DNA from: Chrysaora quinquecirrha
Taxonomy: Eukaryota > Cnidaria > Scyphozoa > Semaeostomeae > Pelagiidae
Assembly: GCA_014526335.1 (NCBI GenBank)
Contig: JACTAT010000035.1
Coordinates: forward strand, 1,345,331-1,409,330
Direction: 5' to 3'
Length of the DNA stretch: 64,000 bases
Shown here: positions 43,101 to 48,572 of the stretch, piece after piece
Position numbering within the stretch: position 1 is the stretch's first letter
Layout: every line of letters starts with the position of its first letter
Notes under the pieces: generated by a model
Seen by the model: only the letters and a program-made list of their open reading frames with translations
What the model was told of the DNA's origin: nothing
Database searches by the model: none
Position numbers and translations under genes: made by a program

Positions 43101-45374
43101 AGGTGATGGTGTGAAAAAAATGGCTGCAAGGGGAGAGAAGAAGGACAATGCGCCAAAAGATGTTAAAAGACACATCAAAGAAGGTTTGCAATTTTCTTTG
43201 ACTTTTGATGACCTCTGGTCTCTGCACTTTCATGACCAGTGATTTTTGACATGATTGCATGTGATCTTTGACTTTGGATAACCCTTTGATCTATGAAATT
43301 TTATTACCTGTGATCTTTGACCTTCTTTGGCCCATGATTGTTGACCTTTGATGACCTTTGATCTATGATCTTTCATAGCTATGACATTTGACCTTTGATT
43401 TTTTCCTTTCGTAACCTATTTGCCTTTTAGTAATCTTTCATCTGTTATCTTTTATACAACTTTTGATATGTGACCTTTTTTAACCTTGGGTTAGTGCTCT
43501 TGATGAACTATGCTGCATGACCTCTTGACCTTATCTATTTATAAAATTTTCCAGATGATGACGTCAGTGAAAGTGATTTTGCAAGATTGCTAAATGAAGA
43601 GGCGGATGCGGAGGAAACTGCGGAGCATCAGCTTAAAAGATCATCACGAGGCTCAGAGAATCATGATAGTGAGGATGATTATATTGCAGCTGATAATCAA
43701 AAGAAGGAAGTTATCAAAAAGGTATGTTTATAATAATAAGTATGATACCATTGGCTGTTATAGCTTAGCGCCTTATTTTCACTATCACGATGAATCAAGT
43801 GAATCAAGATAGTCCCACCCCGAGTAACGTCTTTGCAGTACAGTGGAGGATATTCAGTGCAGACGAGGGATATCATCAGTACTGTGGAGGGATATCTCGG
43901 ATCACTCTTATGTGCGGGTTACTACTGTTTTTTTCTCTAATTATTAGAGATCTTCCGAAGAGAACGAAAAGAAAGAATATAATCAGCTGAGGAGTCACGT
44001 TGAGAAAGGTTTGAAATTTTCTACATTTATTTATAGTTTTCACCTTGACCTCTGGCTTCTTTTTTGACCTTTAACCTAGCCTCTTAGCTTCTGACCCCGT
44101 TTTTGAGTTTTTCTTTTGCACCTTCTCATCTTTACCGGTCATCAACAAAAGCCTTGACCTACAAAATTCGATTCTTGGTCTTGGTCGGTTTTTTATTCAT
44201 GATCTATGACCTGATACCTTCGACCTCTGACCTATCACCTCTAATATTACCGTTCTTTGATCTTTCATATTTGATCTTACAGGTGTAGAGAAGCTAATGG
44301 CATTGGTAGTGAATTTGTATAAAGAACAATCAACAATAAAAGGGTTTGAAGATTCAGTTGTCGATTTGAAAGATGACATTGCAACACAGCTGAAATTGTC
44401 ACCTGATAAAAGAGATCAAGTTATGAAAGAAATAAGAAGTGAAATAGAAAAAACTGCTTCAAGTAAACTCAAGGGTTTGTGAACAATGTGTTTTTTCTAA
44501 TGTTCTAATCTTTTTGAATAATTCGTTTTTCTAATATTTTCATTGTCAAGGATTGCTCCCCCTAGGGGGGGGGGATTTCCATCAAGTTTCGTACGGGTAT
44601 GTGCCGCTAAACAGGCTGTCGATTTTGCTGTCCATGCTATATCTTTCAAATGTTCCGGAAGGATATAGAATATTTGAATTTACAATTTTTTGCTGTATAA
44701 TAGTATATTTTTTTGGAGCAATGCCCCAAGGTAAGTTTATAGAATCACAGAATCGAGAATGCACACCATACCCTCATACAAGTTTGGGTTAACGATTAAG
44801 TGCCCCTTTGGGGTAGCTCATTTCTTGCTTATTTTACATACTGGTAGGTTATTAAGATAGCAGAACCCTTTAGAAACTTTGCAATCAAACTGAAAAGAAA
44901 TTCGAATCAAACCTGACCTACCGCATCTGCTTGCATCTTTATATAAGTTCTAAACTTATATTATGTACTATGTATATTCTGGCATTGAATCCGAGTTTGC
45001 AACAAGATCATCAAACGGTTATTCATGTTTCAGATCTGACGTCATCAATTCGAAACGAAATCAAATCATTCGCCAAATCGCACCCAGCCAGTGACAAGAA
45101 AGCAGAGACAGCCATAAATTCGATTCCAGACCTCCCAGTTAGTGATGAAGATTACTCGAGAGCGAGACGTGAGATTTCAAAACGCGGTGCTGAATTGGAT
45201 GACGTAGAAAATCAATTCGAGGCACAAGAAGTTCCCAGCATCCTTAGAGAGCATTTCAAACGCAATGCGGAAGAGGACGAATTCAAAGGAGAGAAAATGC
45301 TGTCACGTAACCATAGAAACGTACCAGAAGACGACACCTTAGATGATGAGCTCAGTGAAATAGCTGATTCATAA
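25084..45374 (+). CDS. Secreted multi-module protein: Cys-rich/Pro-rich repeats, WSC domain, acidic dibasic tail (26 exons)
   Basis: I do not recognise this gene as a whole. It was built from 26 exons with consistent phase: 25,084-25,156; 27,065-27,154; 27,899-27,955; 28,200-28,247; 28,386-28,427; 29,305-29,364; 30,338-30,432; 30,728-30,778; 32,112-32,184; 32,602-32,786; 33,657-34,878; 35,462-35,671; 36,623-36,889; 37,466-37,576; 37,731-37,742; 38,463-38,489; 38,630-38,650; 39,381-39,401; 39,775-39,885; 40,527-40,739; 41,677-41,745; 42,881-43,183; 43,555-43,721; 43,948-44,008; 44,283-44,474; 45,034-45,374. The sum is 4,122 bases, 1,373 residues plus stop. It begins with a signal peptide (MRRHLVLMLLLLYHLRLAE), so the protein is secreted. 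Domains: acidic dibasic-rich region (~20-195), eight Cys-rich modules with Pro linkers (~241-645), WSC (~736-825), Ala/Lys micro-exons, acidic tail. No collagen Gly-X-Y repeat and no second membrane segment. Likely an extracellular structural or matrix protein; exact role unknown. Confidence 0.8.
25277..26300 (+). repeat. Tandem repeat, ~188-197 bp unit, about 5 copies, in intron 1
   Basis: Units start near 25,277, 25,465, 25,658, 25,854 and 26,051, with a decayed last unit to about 26,300. Each carries AGAAGAAGCATATTT, GGAAAACTTGCTTGC, AATAAACTCGCACTTAT and AATAAATGAACAATAATGA. Four of the five main units are open on the plus strand for about 60 codons and end at the same stop (KINEQ-stop). 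The minus strand is also largely open. There is no splice-site context, so I treat it as an intronic minisatellite. Confidence 0.85.
27065..32184 (+). CDS. Exons 2-9: acidic, dibasic-rich N-terminal region
   Basis: Eight short exons (42-95 bases), mostly symmetric phase 1-1, encode a charged region. Dibasic sites recur and are followed by Ser/Asn and then acidic residues: RRSAIS, NRRSNED, DKRSYDTED. That is the pattern of proprotein-convertase sites in secreted precursors. Exons 7-8 (30,338-30,778) give a Glu/Asp-rich run and SWLMSQK. No known domain. Several could be skipped without a frameshift, so isoforms are likely. Confidence 0.7.
27160..27778. mobile_element. Palindromic CAAACATTGTTTG repeat element, intron 2
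   Basis: Begins 'TTGGCCTATCAATCAAACATTGTTTGTCAAACAT' (first 18 bases shown by position 27,165) and ends with the inverse, CAAACAATGTTTGATGGC, near 27,741-27,760. Inside are four or more copies of CAAACAATGTTTG-type palindromes with GACCAATGTTTTCGCTTG between them. Members of the same family lie at about 28,742-29,100, 38,850-39,118, 39,930-40,255 and 41,850-42,430, all in introns of this gene. Confidence 0.6.
28248..28385. repeat. TGACCTTTGA minisatellite filling intron 4
   Basis: The 138-base intron is almost wholly degenerate TGACCTTTGAACTCTGA units, starting at the donor itself (GTATGACCTTTAACT). It includes TGACCTATGACCT, a DR1-type arrangement. Related blocks follow exons 20, 22, 24 and the last exon. 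Confidence 0.7.
28742..29105. mobile_element. CAAACATTGTTT palindromic element, intron 5
   Basis: Left end GGCCTAGCCATCAAACATTG near 28,750; right end GGACAAACAATATTATATCG near 29,061 followed by TTTGGACAGGG. More decayed than the other copies. Confidence 0.45.
29472..29731. mobile_element. MITE, TAAGCAACT family, copy 2, with internal triplication
   Basis: Same ends and interior as copy 1 at 24,142. A ~33-base unit (GGAGCCAAAAAAGAG then TTTTTAGGGGGTACTC) is repeated three times at about 29,563-29,660, where copy 1 has only a single related unit. Lies in intron 6. Confidence 0.65.
29732..30337. other. Remainder of intron 6, no feature seen
   Basis: AT-rich sequence with no repeat structure or open frame that I can support, ending in the acceptor TTTCCAG before exon 7. 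Confidence 0.4.
31442..31829. mobile_element. MITE, TACACGC...TTTTTTATAAGG family, copy in intron 8
   Basis: Starts TACACGCATTTTTTTTTATA and ends as the exact type of inverse (TATAAAAAAAAATGCGTGTA). Interior is non-coding with 'ttaaggaatt' motifs. The same terminal design occurs at 53,032-53,384, 55,296-55,660, 56,662-57,064 and, less complete, at 40,981-41,229 and 35,190-35,290. Confidence 0.75.
31861..32064 (-). mobile_element. LINE fragment (C-terminal part of a retrotransposon ORF)
   Basis: The minus-strand frame contains 'ARYIGHTKRHSGILKEVMEG' and then a GRRPRGRPR-type stretch followed by W. This is a familiar signature near the C-terminus of non-LTR retrotransposon polyproteins. Both ends are truncated; it lies in intron 8, just before exon 9. 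Confidence 0.6.
32602..34878 (+). CDS. Exons 10-11: eight Cys-rich modules with polyproline/Ala-Pro linkers
   Basis: Six complete modules follow the pattern C-x6-C-x-C-x3-C-x10-C-x-C-G with a near-invariant core (CKPNDAKCLCA.SC.PRPVA, then PC.CG). Two shorter ones at the end lack the first two Cys (WCAKACKPRHV and CAKTCHPRPV). Exon 10 carries the first half of module 1 and is split from exon 11 exactly after PRP. Linkers are a run of about 15 Pro after module 1, then PAPAPAPPPP-type spacers. The Cys spacing differs from the minicollagen domain (C-x3-C-x3-C-x3-C-x3-CC) and from ShK and EGF domains. Pro-linked Cys domains in cnidarians are typical of disulphide-hardened capsule or matrix proteins. 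That similarity is in layout only. Confidence 0.85.
35462..35671 (+). CDS. Exon 12: linker between Cys-rich region and WSC
   Basis: Seventy codons, phase 1-1, rich in Gln/Ala/Lys/Ser with no Cys. No domain recognised. Donor GTTAGT, acceptor after a T-run. Confidence 0.75.
36325..36520. repeat. Degenerate AAGCCCC-type MITE relic
   Basis: 'accgtttctcctcgaataag' followed by cccctcccc at the left and 'gaataagcaccccgggcaat' at the right resemble decayed ends of the TACCGTAAA family. Lies in intron 12. Confidence 0.35.
36623..36889 (+). CDS. Exon 13: WSC domain
   Basis: One exon encodes a complete WSC domain: YQGCYKD at the start, then VCLRECKYQGYNFAGLQYS, LCFCGNAFG, FCNSRCLGD, RPCGAFWHNSVYS. Eight Cys are in the usual order, and CFCG is the hallmark. 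WSC domains are extracellular putative carbohydrate-binding modules, known from yeast wall sensors, polycystin-1, Kremen and xylosyltransferases. Here it is a single copy in a secreted protein, so it probably binds a glycan of the matrix. Exon borders are phase 1-1, the usual phase for shuffled extracellular domains. Confidence 0.9.
36950..37185 (-). repeat. tRNA-derived SINE copy plus partial duplicate, intron 13
   Basis: The minus strand from about 37,170 to 37,080 shows a degenerate A-box (TGGTCAAATTCAGCTG) and a perfect B-box (GGTTCGAGCCCC), then the same tail as the copy at 14,505. A second partial tail copy precedes it at 36,950-37,015. Confidence 0.6.
37466..39401 (+). CDS. Exons 14-18, including four micro-exons
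   Basis: After a 111-base exon (DGRQYDPTDFDFKKVDAEEA...) come micro-exons of 12, 27, 21 and 21 bases at 37,731, 38,463, 38,630 and 39,381. All are phase 1-1, reading STTK, ANVANNLVK, AAEAALK and AAKKLLP. The start of exon 20 (AAKKYLRK) matches the same motif. Each 21-base exon is exactly seven residues, an Ala/Leu/Lys heptad that would suit a short helix. All have sound splice sites, yet such tiny exons are easily missed by gene finders. Confidence 0.65.
37780..38410. repeat. AGTTACTTTAAGTTACTATA minisatellite, intron 15
   Basis: About 630 bases of degenerate 10-mers (aagttactat, aggttacttt) repeat through most of the intron before micro-exon 16. Confidence 0.8.
38850..39118. mobile_element. 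CAAACATTG palindromic element, intron 17
   Basis: Left end CAAACATTGCTTGTCAAACA at 38,903; right end CAACAATGTTTGATCGTTTG with GGCCAGGGCCTAA at about 39,091-39,121. Related to the element at 27,160. Confidence 0.5.
39775..41745 (+). CDS. Exons 19-21: basic and acidic dibasic-rich region, then Thr/Ala/Asn-rich segment
   Basis: Exon 19 is Lys-rich then Asp/Glu-rich (KRED DEDPELEE). Exon 20 (71 codons) starts AAKKYLRK and has KRSIEIGDE and RSVDDEDEEDLE, again dibasic or Arg sites followed by acidic runs. Exon 21 is low-complexity Asn/Thr/Ala with two NxT/S sequons. I placed its acceptor at 41,676 (CGACAG) because the earlier AG at 41,657 would bring in a stop in phase 1. Confidence 0.65.
39930..40255. 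mobile_element. CAAACATTG palindromic elements, intron 19
   Basis: Two overlapping or nested copies: 'GCCTTGCCAAAACAATCAAT' near 39,934 and 'GGCCCTGGTCAAACGATCAA' near 40,064, with inverse ends CAAACAATGTTTGACCGTCC near 40,117. Confidence 0.5.
40740..40960. repeat. TGACCTTTGACCT repeat in intron 20
   Basis: Degenerate repeats of TGACCT with variable spacing. It includes TGACCTTTGACCT at about 40,892, the perfect reverse complement of a DR1 element (AGGTCA-A-AGGTCA). Confidence 0.65.
40981..41229. mobile_element. TATAAG-type MITE, partial, intron 20
   Basis: Left TTTTTTTTTTATAAGAACAC and right GTTCTTATAAAAAAATCC form an inverted pair, with 'atttcagcctg' inside as in the other members. The outermost TACAC ends are lost. 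Confidence 0.5.
41850..42430. mobile_element. CAAACATTG palindromic element array, intron 21
   Basis: Three near-identical sub-units of about 120 bases (TTTGAGAATTGCTCTACAAA, CAATGTTTGACCGTTTG, TGTCTAAAGCGAAAACATT), ending GCCCGTTTCGCCAGGGCCTT. Confidence 0.6.
42432..42674. mobile_element. MITE-like element, AACCCTGTTCACACTA ends, intron 21
   Basis: Left AACCCTGTTCACACTACA and right TGTGTACTGTAAACAAGGTT are imperfect inverse copies. Inside is a further GTTCACACTA/TAGTGTGAAC pair and repeated 'cttggcctcggcc'-like text. Confidence 0.45.
42881..45374 (+). CDS. Exons 22-26: acidic C-terminal region with dibasic sites
   Basis: Exon 22 opens with Ser/Thr/Ala/Pro (several NxS/T sequons), then RKRRSLDEEEDEDEKE. 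Exon 23 has HQLKRSSRGSENHDSEDD. Exon 25 has a Leu/Val heptad-like helix (KLMALVVNLYKEQ). Exon 26 has RARREISKRGAELDD and FKRNAEEDE and ends in SEIADS-stop. No Cys in this tail. Acidic secreted tails of this kind are seen in biomineral matrix and capsule proteins; the dibasic sites suggest it may be cut after secretion. Confidence 0.75.
43184..43554. repeat. TGACCTTTGATC repeat filling intron 22
   Basis: Nearly all of this 371-base intron is degenerate TGACCTTTGAT/TGATCTATGA text, for example TTGACCTTTGATGACCTTTG near 43,348. Confidence 0.7.
44009..44282. repeat. TGACCT repeat in intron 24
   Basis: Same family: CCTTGACCTCTGG, TTGACCTTTAACC, CGACCTCTGACCTATCACC, extending to the acceptor of exon 25. 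Confidence 0.65.
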
Positions 45375-45539
45375 GCTATTTACTTCCTTGATTACCTTCC
45401 TGGAATCTCCCCACAGCTTCCATAAATTTCAATACGGAAGAGACAATGCGGAAGTAAACTTGGAGATTTCTACGAAATTTTTAATTTGGCCTGGATAGCA
45501 GGTAAGCTCTTTGTTGCCCTGTGGGTGTCATGAAGTCAT

Positions 45540-45635
45540 GTATTCTGTTGGTCAAGGTGAACTGTGAACTCTAAGCTTTGAACTTTAACTTTTAAGCTTT
45601 GACCTCTCGAATTTGACCTCTAACTTTAAGATTTG
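45540..45635. repeat. TGACCT repeat downstream of the last exon
   Basis: 'gctttgacctctcgaatttg' and nearby units lie in the 3' untranslated or flanking region of the long gene. Confidence 0.5.
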
Positions 45636-45737
45636 CTTGTTAATTTTTTAAACAAAGAAGAAAACTGGGACTAAAATTGGGCTAAAGTTAAAAATTCACA
45701 AAGAAAAATCTTTTGTAGATTTTGTGTAGAAATTTTA

Positions 45738-45743
45738 AATAAA
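45738..45743 (+). terminator. Possible polyadenylation signal AATAAA
   Basis: First AATAAA after the stop codon at 45,374, about 365 bases downstream. No cleavage-site evidence. Confidence 0.35.
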
Positions 45744-46023
45744 TCATATTTTAGAGTATTAAAATATTTAATATTTATAACCAGTTTAATCACTTAATTA
45801 AAAAAACCAAAATTAACTAATAAACCATTTCCCACTGTACATTAAACCTTTAATCTTTCAATTGCCTAAGTAAATGTAACAAAAGTTTTCTAAAAATTTG
45901 TAAAATGTGTCTAAATGTCGGTTTATGGTGTTCTATCTTTCTATTGGTTTTTAGGCAACATTCTGCTCTTGGGGAAAAATTAGAAATCACTGCCTAAGTT
46001 GTGTACTTGCCTAAGTAAATTTA

Positions 46024-46190
46024 ATAAGTAAAATCCACCACAGTACGCCACCACCGCAAGCATAGTAACCCACCACAAGTAGTGATTATCCACCACAGTA
46101 CCCAGAAACTACCACCACAGTACGCAAGTAGTACCACCACAGTAGTGATTATCCACCACAGTAGCGATTATAGATTCGCTAGCGTGGGCA
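46024..46190. repeat. CCACCACAGTA minisatellite, copy 1
   Basis: CCACCACAGTACGC, CCACCACAAGTAGTGATTAT units, ending TAGATTCGCTAGCGTG. The same units and the same terminal GATTCGCTAGCGTG occur at 61,810-62,175, and the inverse at 62,640-63,090. Confidence 0.7.
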
Positions 46191-46199
46191 TCGATGTCT

Positions 46200-46690
46200 A
46201 TTTTTTCATTTTCATTTCAAAAAAAGGTTTACTAATACAAAGCTACAATTACTGATCATAAATAATATAAAAGCATATAGAGAGATACAAGAGGAAGGTA
46301 GTCCTTCAACCCACAGGCTGATTTTCAAGGGGCCCTCCAAAGTAAAAGTGATTAGAATGGTAAAATATATCCTTAAATTTTTTATTTGAACATTTTCATC
46401 AATGATTTAGGCGACTACTTTTTTAAATGCTTTAAGAGATGATGCCGTTTTACACTCTGAGAGAGAGTTCCATTGCTTTGCACCTCTTAATGAGAAACAT
46501 CTCTGGCCATTTGAGGAACTCCGCTTTGGGAGTCTCAAATCGGTAGAGGTATTCCTCAGGTTGAAAGAAGTGCAAGCTGAGTTTTTCGTAAATAGATCAC
46601 ACAAGTACTGAGGAGCCTGGCCATTAATAGACTTGTAGACCATAATTTGCAGCTCTTCATTGTCTCTAGAAATTGTCTAAAGAAATGTAT
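46200..46690 (-). mobile_element. LINE 3' end fragment (CR1/L2/Jockey-like reverse-transcriptase ORF tail)
   Basis: The minus-strand frame at 46,407-46,643 reads MVYKSINGQAPQYLCDLF, then LRLPKRSSSNGQRCFSLRGA, KQWNSLSECK and SSLKAFKK. This is the recognisable C-terminal block (VYK-NG-AP-YL, F---G---WN-L, FK) of non-LTR retrotransposon ORF2. The 3' flank ends in a GAAATGAAAATGAAAAAA tail near 46,205-46,225. It is 5'-truncated. Confidence 0.75.
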
Positions 46691-46866
46691 CTTCTGGCTC
46701 TGAATCACCGTCGATAGATAGCCTCAGAAATTTGGGAAATACCTGCCTTTTCAAAGTAGCAATACACCAGTAGCATTAAGAAAAGCATAAATCGAGTCAA
46801 ACGCCAGCGTTGTTTTTTCTTTTCGTCCGATTTTATTTTTTATGGCGGTGAAAATTTCTGACGATT

Positions 46867-47167
46867 AAGGGTGTATTTTGTTGGTCAAATTCTGTTTTCA
46901 GCAGACGCCTTCTCTTTTCGGCAGACGTCGAGACGTATTTTTTGGTGCAGTACCTTCAAAACCTTCTGTCCCTGAAGCTGGAAGGTTTCGCAGACATCGC
47001 AAGGAATCTCGTTCTCGCCATAAAATGAATGGTTTAGTTTGGTTTCTCTGATCAGACTACCGTTTTCGGCAGCTGTGTTTTTTTGGAGCAGGAAACATTT
47101 TCTTGCTAACTCTCGTAATTGTGGAAGATCTGCCAAAATTACGAGGTTACCAAAAAAATACACCCTA
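46867..47167. mobile_element. MITE-like element with AGGGTGTATTTT ends
   Basis: TAAGGGTGTATTTTGTTGG at the left and AAAAAATACACCCTAA at the right are inverse copies 300 bases apart. Inside there are further inverted pieces (cagcagacgcc/ggcagctg area). The open frame on the minus strand is a by-product of this structure. Confidence 0.5.
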
Positions 47168-47169
47168 AA

Positions 47170-47940
47170 TTTTCGGACCCCTTATTTGTCTGGGAAATTT
47201 AATTTTTGGGAATTAATGTTTTTTGTCTAGTCCTTATTTATAAAAGCAGAGATGAGAAAGAAATTAAGACATCATTTTTCACGAAATTCTACAAATTTGT
47301 TTTTTCCAAAATTCTTTACGGATATAACTTGATAAGTACAAAAAGTGTCAATTTAATATTTAGAATCCCTTGAAATGTTCATTTTTCCTCTGTGCGTCTT
47401 TAGTAACTGTAAGAAAATAAAGGTTGTTGTTAGACCAATATGCGTAATAAACGTTTTGATGCCGTTGCCATTAAGAATGCTAGCCACCGATATGTTGCAT
47501 TGAGTGGGAGCGCTCTGTGCAGAATTTTCAATATCAGTTGAAGCTGCATTGTGTTGGGGTTGAAGTCGCGAGTGGTTGTCGAAGTACGAGGACTGGAATG
47601 TCCCAAATGTCAAGCAAATTTTATAGCTGGACAAAGTAAAGTTGCTTAATAACGTTTTGTGCTGTGGGAAATGAGATATTTTGCAAGCTCGTAAACTGGG
47701 CAGTTGTGTTGAATGTCAGGCCGATTTCGGCCACAATCGAGGGGATTTACTTGCTGTTTTGGAGAGTGAACGATGAGCGGAGAACCCTGCCACGTTTGCA
47801 CAAGCTAGGTTGCGATTTGGGCATCGGATGGTTGGGAACTGTTGCAATAGTAATTCGTGTAAAGTCAAGATGTTTACGCATAGAAAGCCACGCGTGTGGC
47901 CCAATTATCCGCCATTATGCTAATAATCAACAGAACAACA
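47170..47940. other. No supported gene; possible 3' exon of the chitin-binding gene
   Basis: On the minus strand, acceptors at 47,628 (TTTGTCCAG) and near 47,407 (TTTTCTTACAG) could each receive the strong GTAAGTATG donor at the end of the last CBM14 exon. The first would add about 93 codons with a hydrophobic end; the second would add only Asn-Tyr-stop. Neither is proven. Confidence 0.25.
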
Positions 47941-47944
47941 AAAC

Positions 47945-48540
47945 AACTACTAGGGGGGCAACAGGCTGACCTGCCCGCTAATGTCTGCAGGCTTGTAGAT
48001 CTTTGGGGCACCAGTCCGACCTGCCTCCTATTGTCTGTGGGCCTTAAGATATTAGGGGGCACTAGCCCGACCTGTCCGCTAATGTCTGCAGGCTTGTAGA
48101 TCTTGAGAGCATCAGTCCGACCTGCCTCATTTATCTGTGGGCCTTAAGATATTAGGGGACACCAGTCCGACCTGCCTCCTATTGTCTGCTGGCGTTTAGA
48201 TCTTGGGGGCACCAGCCCGACCTGCCCACTATTGTCTGCGGGCTTGTAGATATTAGAGGGCACCAGTCCGACCTGCCTAATATTGTCTGTGGGCCTTAAG
48301 ATATTAGGGGGCGCCAGCCCGACCTGTCCACTAATGTCTGCGGGCTGGTAGATCTTGGAGGCACAAATCCGACCTGCCTCCTATTGTCTGCGGGCGTTTA
48401 GATATTAGGGGGCACCAGCTCGACCTGTCCACTAACGTCTGCGAGCTTGTAGATCTTAGGGGCACCAGTCCAACCTGCCTCCTATTGTCTGCGGGCCTTT
48501 AGATATTAGGGGCACCAGCCTTATCTCCCCTGGTATCTAC
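47945..48540. repeat. Dimeric minisatellite, ~54 bp monomer, about 11 copies
   Basis: Monomers read GGGGCACCAGCCCGACCTGC, then tattgtctgcgggc, then either CTTGTAGATCTT or CTTAAGATATTA. The two endings alternate, so the higher-order unit is about 107 bases. It lies just beyond the last chitin-binding exon. Confidence 0.85.
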
Positions 48541-48572
48541 GGGACTGAATTAAAACAAGGTGAGTAACATAC

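Noticed and set aside
46885..47163. 92-codon minus-strand ORF as a gene
   Set aside because: It is bounded by the AGGGTGTATTTT inverted repeats and shows no domain, so it is probably a chance frame in a MITE-like element.
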